Positions 56,816-64,000 of a stretch of 64,000 nucleotides of DNA are shown one piece after another. The DNA is taken from positions 3,596,001 through 3,660,000 of the forward strand of contig OY754330.1 of the NCBI GenBank assembly GCA_963573305.1, in the 5' to 3' direction. Both the position numbers and the translations under genes were made by a program. The stretch comes from Pyrrhosoma nymphula. Its lineage: Eukaryota > Arthropoda > Insecta > Odonata > Coenagrionidae. The notes under the pieces are model-generated. The model did no database searches. It saw only the letters and a list, made by a program, of their open reading frames with translations, and had not been told where the DNA came from. The stretch's first letter is position 1. Each line of letters starts with the position of its first letter.

Positions 56816-57819
56816 ACTCCGGGATGTTGGCTCGTGGGCAGGGCCCTTCTTCTCCTTGATCTCCTGGGCAGGGCCACACTCGCTTGATCGGAGCCCCCCG
56901 CCAATGGACCGAGGTAGAGCCACGCAGCAAGGGGAAGATGATGAGGGGAGATTGATGGGAAGTGGTGGTCAGGGCTCAGTAGTTTCCGCGCCTCGTTGGC
57001 ATTAACGGTGCTTCTCTTAATTGAAAGCGGATCCGCCCTTTTCCTTCCTTTGCTCCTCAGAATGTGAACGCACACCATTTTGTGACGGACGTCAGCCTGT
57101 CATTTTTACTCTTTCGTTATGCCTTGAATATGTACATACGAAGTGGTATGGGATCAATATGATAGATATTATTCGGCTCTCAATCTCTTATATTTTATAG
57201 TATACTATACGTATAGGGATAAAGGTGACCACGTCACTCTAAAATACGCGAATATCCGTAAAGCTCCGTGAAATTGCTCCCTCCGCGGAATGAATAATGA
57301 TTTTGACTCAATCGGAGAATTTCACTTTGATTTTTTTCCTGTTTTCAGTGTGGCACGGAACGTTTCCGTGTTTACCGTACGGATCCTCCAACTTGCTCCC
57401 ACGCGATGTTTTCGGATAGCATCGTGCTGTTTTATGCCAGAGTTTGAAATCGTCACTTTGACTGACTTTTAATATATTTTTTACTTTGACCGTATTCATT
57501 TCTTTTGGAACACATCCTGATATGCGTCGTATTGTTGCTCGTGCTCGAACTGAAGCATCCCAACTACTAGAATGGCAAAATATCTTAGATTGAAATAGAA
57601 TGCCATGCCCATGATGTTTGAGGAATGCCGTCAAATGAATTTGGCAATAGTTTAGACGTGCCAACAACCAGCGTTACAACCTCGTTAAAAAAATGGAATC
57701 ATAGGAAAACCTGGAGTTCACCCGAAATTTCTGTCGAATGTTGAGGATGCCGGCACAAGTCACGGTATTGCCTTTATGGCGTCACCCGCAATTGCTCACA
57801 AGTGCCAAATTCCTTGCCT
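56816..57819. other. Unassigned sequence
   Basis: No recognisable gene. The 115-119 codon minus frames at 56731-57078 (which runs into the minisatellite) and 57308-57667 have no domain. Confidence 0.4.
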
Positions 57820-57900
57820 TCGCCTTGACCGGGACTCTTACCCGGATTTCTCGATATCGCGCCGAGTGCATGAGAGTGTCTATTAACTACTGAGGCGTTT
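57820..57900 (-). mobile_element. Degenerate tRNA-derived SINE (family A)
   Basis: Minus strand reads ACGCCTCAGTAGTTAATAGA, GCACTCGGCGCGATATCGAG and TCCGGGTAAGAGTCCCGGTC. The B box has decayed (GGTAAGAGTCC). Forms an inverted pair with 57945. Confidence 0.65.
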
Positions 57901-57944
57901 TTCTCCCATTTGGATTTTTTTTGTCGATCAGCAGGGAAGAAGGA

Positions 57945-58045
57945 CGCTTCGGTAGCTTAACTGTCTAAGCACTCGACTCGATTTCGAGGGATCGGGTTCG
58001 AATCTGGGTCAAGTCGAACGATTTCTTCCTCTGAGGAATTTCGTT
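57945..58045 (+). mobile_element. tRNA-derived SINE (family A)
   Basis: GACGCTTCGGTAGCTTAACT, then GCACTCGACTCGATTTCGAG, B box GGTTCGAATCT and the body CAAGTCGAACGATTTCTTCC with AGGAATTTCG following. Confidence 0.75.
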
Positions 58046-59555
58046 CTGCATTTCTGAATTTGAAAGTGCTCCCCTCCTCCTCTTGCAGATGCACGCGAAA
58101 TCTTCATCCTCCTTGGATCTTCTGGCTCGCAGTAAAGAGTATGGAGGGCTGACCATCCATGGCGTCGCGATAGACGCGGGTCTGTCAATGATGATAGAAG
58201 TAAAACTAATGAAACTCTCATGTCTCATTGACCGGCTTCTTGATTGAACAGATTAGGTACTACCGTGGTATAACTCTGCAAGACGCGGCATCATTGCAAA
58301 GGACGTATTTACGTGGCTTTATCATTTAAGAGACTTGATAGTTCATTCCTGAATTTATTGTGAACATTTTGATCGATGATCGTGTAGAACGTCTGCCTTT
58401 GGACAACACGACATGTTGCGGTCTTTAAGTAGTGCCGGGAGAGGCTCGGTCGCTCGCTAGCTGGGACACTTGGTTGCTCGGAGGAGATGTATCGAGGGGA
58501 CTTTGGTGGGGGGGGGGGGTAGAGGGACGTGACGTCATCTTTTGTGGGTGCTGGAGGTTATTTTGAGTCACCACCTCCGCGAGTCCCACGTGACGCCATT
58601 TAAGGACGGCGCCTTCCCTAACCCCCACCCTTTGTGCTGTTCCCCCCCCCCCCGCTCCCCCGATTAAAATTCCAGATGGTATCTCTTCGAAGTTGTGCGT
58701 GTTCTTTTCGTGGTTTTTCTGGTAGGATACCATACCAGGCCCCACTCTCCTCTGGCGCCGGCGCGATATGGGCCCTGAGTTGGGATCTGAGCGCCCCCCC
58801 TCCTCTCCCCTCTCTGTCTCCTCACTTTTTCCCCTCGGATTTTTGTCTTTCTCCAATGAATGCATCCGCTGGTTATTATTATAAGGACCATCCTCAGAAA
58901 TTAAGGTAGAGCCGTAAACACAGGCTTGTTTGCAGCTAAACTCTTAATAGCTATTAAAGGTTCTAATGGGAGACATCTAATGGGAGATGTAAATGTTTCG
59001 AGGCTATGGAGAAATGAGCTTAGACGCAGACGGGAAATCACTAGTTGTTTATTTTCAGATACCTATCTCTTTTTCTGGGACTAATTTCCTCTTTCCCGAA
59101 TTTTTTATTTTTTTATTTTTTATATCTCGCCCTCTTCGAAAGTTTGCAGCCATTATGAACGTGTCATTACTACGAAGCAATTGACGAATATGTTGGTGCA
59201 GTTGATACTATTAAAAATAACACACGTGAAACGTCAAAGTGGAAACGTTGGTTTAACGTTGCAAATTGTGTAAAGTACTCTGAAGTGTACACAACCTGTT
59301 TAGTTGAAGAAAATGTTTTCCCATTCCACCGGTTGTCCGTATTGAGAGTTGGGTGTCATGGTCTCTCCACTTCGTTGACAGTCTGTGAGGTTGGGGGCCG
59401 TTCATACTTTCTGCTGTGAAGTCGGTGCCCTTGCCAATTGCCAGGCGATTGACTGCTGCCCCCCGCGCGCGGATAATCCCACTCTCCAGAGTCGTCGTGA
59501 CCCCACCCCTTCCCCCCCTCTTCATTCCTCCATCTCTGTGTCTAATAACATAACT
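58046..59555. other. Unassigned sequence
   Basis: G and C homopolymer runs at 58508-58521 and 58640-58652. Frames there are compositional. No gene recognised. Confidence 0.4.
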
Positions 59556-59655
59556 CCTGATGAATTTGCATAAATTACATTTGATGGTATTTACCAAGGT
59601 TTTACCCCTCATTTTACAAAAAAAAACATTTTTCTCCCATTAGTTTTATATTCTA
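59556..59655 (+). repeat. Minisatellite-bearing repeat, copy 2 (left part)
   Basis: TTTGCATAAATTACATTTGA to CTCCCATTAGTTTTATATTC. Its continuation is found at 61710, on the far side of the LINE. Confidence 0.8.
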
Positions 59656-59690
<35 letters not shown>

Positions 59691-61709
59691 GTTTTATTGG
59701 CTCTAGGAGCATATCCTTTGGAGCCTATGTAAGTACATAAACACTCGGACAGAGAAAGTACTACATTAAAATACATCATAGAACATTCTGTATGATGAAC
59801 AAAGATAACAAAATCATAAAACACTCGGTATAATAATAATGAACTGAAAAACAAATATTACAAATTCTTATGTAAATTCATATATCAAATTTCATCAAAG
59901 ACAAATGAAAACAAACATTTATTATAAAAATTTCCAAAATTACGCAGTAATCTCTTTTTTCAACTCTCAACTTCACAATAGTAATTTTCAACAAATATAA
60001 TTTTTAGTGATTTTCAACAATACAAAATTATACAATAGCTATACAACAATCGAAATAAATTTGATGAACACAAAAACCCATAAACAGCAAGTTCCTCATG
60101 CTGATACAATTCAAGTTTCATGGAAATAAAATGAAAACAAACATTTTTTAAAATTATTTACTGATGTGATATCCTTCAACTCTTGGGGAATCGAATTCCA
60201 TACATAGCATGAACTGATGTAAAATGAATTATGATACACAGTAGTTTTGTGACAGGGTACAATTAATTTATTTTTATTTCTGGTATTCCTTGTTTTTTTC
60301 ATTGAATTATCTGTGTAAGGTTGGAAAATGTAGGAAGGAGTTTCAGTTTTTAAAAGTTTGTACATGAAGAGTCCCATTTGAAATTTTCTTCTTTTTTCAA
60401 TTTTTAACATTTTTAATTCATTATAATATGGTGTGATATGCTCATAATATGAAATATCGCACACATAACGCAAGACACAATTTTGAATTTTCTGTAGCTT
60501 TGATATCTGACATTTTGTAATGTTCGACATCACCAAGGAACAGTAATCAATATGAGGAATCAATAAAGCATTTGCTAATTTGAGTCTCAATGATAACGGC
60601 ATTAGGTTACGGAAGCATTTCAACTGGTGCAAAGTTTTAACTACCTTATTAGAGATGCATGCTATGTGTTCGTCCCAGGTAAGTGTTTTGTTTAGAATAA
60701 CGCCTAAATCTTTAACGTTATCAGAATAATCTATTTCCGCATCTTGTACTTGAATTTTAGACAGTGAGTCGATGTTTATAGAAGACAGGACCTTGGCACT
60801 GCCTATAATAATGCTCTTTGTTTTCTGTGAGTTTAATTTCAAACAATTGTTTGACGCCCATTCACATATAGATGAAATATCTTCGTTAATTTGTGCAATG
60901 GCGCTAGAGATCTCATTGCGATCGCAGTCAATATAAATTTGCAAGTCGTCAGCATATAGATGGTAATTGCAATGACGTATCTTATTTGGGAGGTCTTGAA
61001 TATAAATGACAAAGAGCAATGGCCCTAGTATTGACCCTTGGGGGACCCCACGTTCGACAGGTAGTAATTCAGAATGTGAGTTGTTCTTCCGATCATTCAC
61101 CGCCTGGAAACGTTGACTCAAGTAAGAACGGAACCATTGTAAAACAGAAGCAGATATTTTCAAATTAGATAGTCGTCTTAAAAGTATACTATGGTTAACA
61201 CAGTCAAAGGCTTTACTAAAATCGAGAAGTACCAATACTGTTATTCTCTGCTTATCCATTGAAAGTCTTACGTCATCTGTTATTTTAATCAATGCTGTTT
61301 GAGTACTATAACCTTTGCGAAATCCAGATTGAAAATTATTTAGAAAATTATTTTTAGACAGATGTTCAATAACACAATTGTACACGAATCTTTCAAGAGG
61401 TTTTGATAAGGCACAAAGTATTGCAATAGGTCGGTAGTCAGACATTTCTACAGGATTGGGCTTCTTTTTAATAGGTTGAATGAGAGCAGATTTCCACACA
61501 GAGGGGAACTTAGAGTAATCTAAGGAACAATTAAAAATTGAAAGTAGCATTGGAAGTGCTAGATGAAGAATCTTTTTAATTACCTTAATACTAATTTCAT
61601 CTACGCCCGTTGAGTTAGAATTTACCATTGAGATGTATTTTAATAGTAGATCGGGGGTAAAATGAGGGAAATAAAGATTTTCATTGCTAAAACCAGGATT
61701 TCATTGCTA
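59656..61709 (-). mobile_element. 5'-truncated Jockey/CR1-group LINE with an open RT
   Basis: The 3' end on the minus strand is a (TTTA)n tail (59656-59690), preceded by about 420 bp of 3' UTR. The 5' end is truncated around 61700. The insertion splits a sequence that is continuous at 55420-55440. ATTCTA occurs at both junctions (59650-59655 and 61711-61716), consistent with a short target duplication. Two copies of TTTCATTGCTAA sit at the 5' junction. Confidence 0.85.
60111..61700 (-). CDS. LINE reverse transcriptase, open but lacking its N-terminus
   Basis: The frame is open from about 61700. The first methionine is at 61628, giving 505 residues. Numbered from that methionine: fingers with DYRPIAILCALSKPLER (64-80) and FQSGFRKGYSTQTAL (99-113); motif A LVLLDFSKAFDCVNH (132-146); motif B RGVPQGSILGPLLFVIYI (193-210); catalytic YADD (225-228); LKLNSQKTK (263-271); LGVILNKTLTWDEHI beyond. 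The C-terminal SCYVWNSIPQELKD and FKKCLFSFYFHET are the usual Jockey/CR1 end. No stop or frameshift is seen in the RT, but the endonuclease half and the natural start are absent because of 5' truncation. It is therefore not an autonomous element. It is the only long intact coding sequence in the window, which suggests a recent insertion. Confidence 0.9.
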   Translation of the reverse strand, partial: NPGFSNENLYFPHFTPDLLLKYISMVNSNSTGVDEISIKVIKKILHLALPMLLSIFNCSLDYSKFPSVWKSALIQPIKKKPNPVEMSDYRPIAILCALSKPLERFVYNCVIEHLSKNNFLNNFQSGFRKGYSTQTALIKITDDVRLSMDKQRITVLVLLDFSKAFDCVNHSILLRRLSNLKISASVLQWFRSYLSQRFQAVNDRKNNSHSELLPVERGVPQGSILGPLLFVIYIQDLPNKIRHCNYHLYADDLQIYIDCDRNEISSAIAQINEDISSICEWASNNCLKLNSQKTKSIIIGSAKVLSSINIDSLSKIQVQDAEIDYSDNVKDLGVILNKTLTWDEHIACISNKVVKTLHQLKCFRNLMPLSLRLKLANALLIPHIDYCSLVMSNITKCQISKLQKIQNCVLRYVCDISYYEHITPYYNELKMLKIEKRRKFQMGLFMYKLLKTETPSYIFQPYTDNSMKKTRNTRNKNKLIVPCHKTTVYHNSFYISSCYVWNSIPQELKDITSVNNFKKCLFSFYFHET

Positions 61710-62440
61710 AATTCTAGGATTACTTTGTTATTTTAAAATACAGTGTAATGGTCTATAATTGTTAATTTTTTTTAGGCCTTCTGGGATTCATCTTAATTTT
61801 GAAGCTATTACGCTACAACCCGTCTTTTCTCCTCTATGCTGTCTTCTTGTTCTCCAGGCCGACTTCTTGTTCTCCAGGCCGACTTCTTGTTCTCCAGGCC
61901 GTCTTCTTGTTCTCCAGGCCGACTTCTTGTTCTCCAGGCCGTCTTCTTGTTCTCCAGGCCATCTTCTTGTTCTCCAGGCCGACTTCTTGTTCTCCAGGCC
62001 GTCTTCTTGTTCTCCAGGCCGACTTCTTGTTCTCCAGGCCGACTTCTTGTTCTCCAGGCCATCTTCTTGTTCTCCAGGCCGACTTCTTGTTCTCCAGGCC
62101 ATCTTCTTGTTCTCCAGGTCGTCTTCTTGTTCTCCTCGGCGCCGTTTATCGCTGTCTTCTTCTTCTTCTTCCATCATCTTCTTCAGACTGTCGCTTTTCT
62201 CTCTTTTGCCCATCTTCTTCTTCTTCTCCAGGCCATGTTCTTCTTCTTCTGCAGGACTTGCGCTTTCTCCGCCGGCCATACTTTATATTTTCATTGCGTG
62301 ACAGATAATGTTCTTTTAGCTCTGCTTGAATTCTTATCCATTTTTAGGTTATTACTCTCCTTCTTCTTCTCCAGGCCGTCTTCTTGTTCTCCAGAATATC
62401 TTCTTGTTCTCCAGGCCGTCTTCCCCTAGCGACGCCACCG
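61710..62440 (+). repeat. Minisatellite-bearing repeat, copy 2 (right part)
   Basis: Resumes with ATTCTAGGATTACTTTG and continues GTAATGGTCTATAATTG, TTTTGAAGCTATTACGC and CTACAACCCGTC into the tandem array. It then runs through GACAGATAATGTTCTTTTAG and ATTCTTATCCATTTTTAGG, as in copy 1 at 55735-55775. Confidence 0.8.
61841..62136 (+). repeat. 20-bp minisatellite, 14 units
   Basis: Unit GACTTCTTGTTCTCCAGGCC, fourteen complete units in exact 20-bp register (61841-62120) plus a partial one. Units differ almost only at the first two bases: GA seven times, GT four times, AT three times. Unit 14 also ends GGTC. Since 20 is not a multiple of 3, all three plus frames and some minus frames stay open, producing overlapping frames of 163-197 codons that are artefacts. 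Confidence 0.95.
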
Positions 62441-62673
62441 ATTGGGGCCTCCAATCGGTCCGTCCATTGATTGATTGATTGGATCTCTGGGAGGTGGGCG
62501 TGGATGGGAAACTGCTTCGACGCGCGCGCGCTCTCTTTCTCTCGTCTTCAGCACGCTCACTCCTCCGACACGCGCCGTGGTCATTTTCACACGCCTGGCC
62601 ATTAACCCACGCACGCACGCGCACGTTGTTCTTCAAGTCTCGTTCGTGACACAACGGCCCTTTTCATCCTTTT
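62441..62673. other. Unassigned GC-rich spacer
   Basis: (TTGA)n-like TTGATTGATTGATT at 62467-62480 and a CGCGCGCG run at 62522-62530. No gene. Confidence 0.45.
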
Positions 62674-63248
62674 TTAATGTGGTTTGAGCGAGATATAATT
62701 CCCATTGAGTCATAATGGAGACCATATTATAATTTTATTCTTTGATTTCAACGTCTGTAAGAAGTATGAAATAAATATTGTAACATTAATGGCGCAAAGA
62801 TATAGTTATATATGACCAAAATTCTCAGTAATTAAACAAATAAAGCTACATAGGTCTCTAACTTGACTCATATTTTTCCGTCGTACGACTGAAAACCCTT
62901 CAAAACAGCAGGTTTTTTTGCGATTCTGTAAAAATTACTGAGGTGAGTAATAGACTATTTTTTATGAAAAGTTGAGGAAACATACAATCTACACACCGTT
63001 AGTTTCTAGACTAAATCTAGGTGTTATAATTTCCTAATTTTTTAAATATTCTCCCTCTGGAGCGCACAGCCGTAATCTATCCTAGATGTAAAACAGATTA
63101 TATTTTCATGCAGATTGCTCGAAAAGTAGTTCGGTAAAAGGTTTATATTTTGATATCATTGGAAAGATTAGAGTTTTTTTCTTAAAAATGAGACCAAATG
63201 CATCAAATTCTAGGTGAAGTGATTTTTCGCTCTCAAACCATACCTTAA
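62674..63248 (+). mobile_element. TTAA-bounded MITE, copy J
   Basis: 575 bp, TTAATGTGGTTTGAGCGAG at the left, CGCTCTCAAACCATACCTTAA at the right, TTAA at both edges. The right terminal repeat has the same 2-bp TA insertion as copy D. Confidence 0.9.
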
Positions 63249-64000
63249 ATCTCCGGAATCATTATCCAGGCCCCTCGTCGCTATGTGCTGAGCGGTTATT
63301 ATTCGAGTTTTCAATTCCCTCGCTCGCGTGGGATTAGACTCGCAGGAGGTATGTACTTTAAATCATTTGTTGACGTTCCTCCAGCTGAACTGAATGGTGG
63401 GATTGTTTTGGACATTACGCATTGACAGTCAACTCCGTCACGAATCATGTGTAAGCTTTCCTGACAAAAACGAGTCTGTTTGCCCTGTTACGAGTCCCTC
63501 TCTCTCTCTGTAACTGCGCTCCTGCCTTCTCTGTTGTTGTATGTGCTACATTCCATCTATTTCACCACAGTGATTCTATAACTCACTCTGCCGCTCTCAT
63601 CTCAGCATTCATTCCCTGCACCCTCTTGGTGCGTCCTGCACCCGCTTTTTCTGCCTCCTCCGAATCTCCACCACAGAATTCTCTGCCCTCCTCCTACCAT
63701 TTGGAGCACCTTGGTCTTTCGTGATTCACAACTCAACCTCTCCATTCGTAATGCATAGTTCTCTTTCTTCTATTGGTGCCTCCCAAGACTCGCCGGTGTG
63801 CACCAAGTCGCTTTACCGTCCAAGCCATGTCCTGTACGCACCACGTTGAAAGTTTCCATTATCGATTCCCTAACACTACCCAGATGATGTTTTAAGAATA
63901 AACTTGGTTATATATATTTTTTATAACAATAATATTTATTTATCCATTTAATTAATATTACAAGCACACCTCTATATTTAAAATAAAAAAAGATAAAATA
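63249..64000. other. Unassigned sequence to window end
   Basis: CT-rich unassigned DNA, becoming AT-rich after about 63895 (TTATATATATTTTTT..). The AT-rich end could be the 3' end of another minus-strand LINE cut off by the window, but no coding part is visible. Confidence 0.4.

Noticed and set aside
61841..62136. CRISPR-like array
   Set aside because: Pure tandem units with no spacers.
61759..62429. Overlapping open frames of 163-197 codons on both strands, with LFSRP/SCSPG-type repeats
   Set aside because: They are the 20-bp minisatellite read in different frames. The array contains no stop in most frames, and no real protein family is involved.

Overview
The window looks like non-coding, repeat-rich nuclear DNA from an arthropod, probably an insect. 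The evidence is indirect. There are no bacterial-style operons and no long host reading frame, base composition is mixed, and nearly every recognisable protein segment belongs to a transposable element. Those elements are several non-LTR retrotransposons, a Helitron helicase, a Penelope-like C-terminus and tRNA-derived SINEs of types common in arthropods. I could not name the order or species, and I found no host gene I can defend.

Layout. From 0.6 to 5.4 kb there are tRNA-derived SINEs, one ending in a LINE-like 3' tail, and a long hairpin. From 5.1 to 9 kb come the first copies of two short inverted-repeat families: a ~570 bp family bounded by TTAA (ten copies across the window) and a ~180 bp GGGGC/GCCCC-ended family (four copies, two fused head to head at 47.8-48.1 kb). 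From 10.7 to 14.9 kb lie three LINE 3' fragments and a SINE split by a hAT-type element with a perfect 8-bp target duplication. From 16.6 to 18.2 kb there is a foldback element and a decayed Helitron helicase carrying an 18-19 bp tandem expansion. From 20.8 to 32.8 kb the sequence is mostly TTAA-MITEs, AATATT-rich blocks and LINE or Penelope-like 3' ends.

From 33.9 to about 37.3 kb is a nearly full-length but inactivated RTE-like LINE on the minus strand (endonuclease plus reverse transcriptase). From 38.65 to 40.2 kb is a 5'-truncated LINE whose reverse transcriptase is broken by one stop codon. A 672-bp solo LTR follows at 40.3-41.0 kb and a second hAT-type element at 41.67-42.11 kb. A Penelope-like C-terminus is at 45.2-45.4 kb. 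At 55.3-62.4 kb two copies of a minisatellite-bearing repeat have each been split by a LINE. The younger insertion (59.66-61.71 kb) keeps a 505-residue open reverse transcriptase, the only long intact coding region here.

The elements do not form a pathway. What links them is dependence and nesting: non-autonomous SINEs and MITEs that would need proteins supplied elsewhere, and insertions inside insertions that give a relative order of events. All family calls come from reading motifs by eye. No database search was run.
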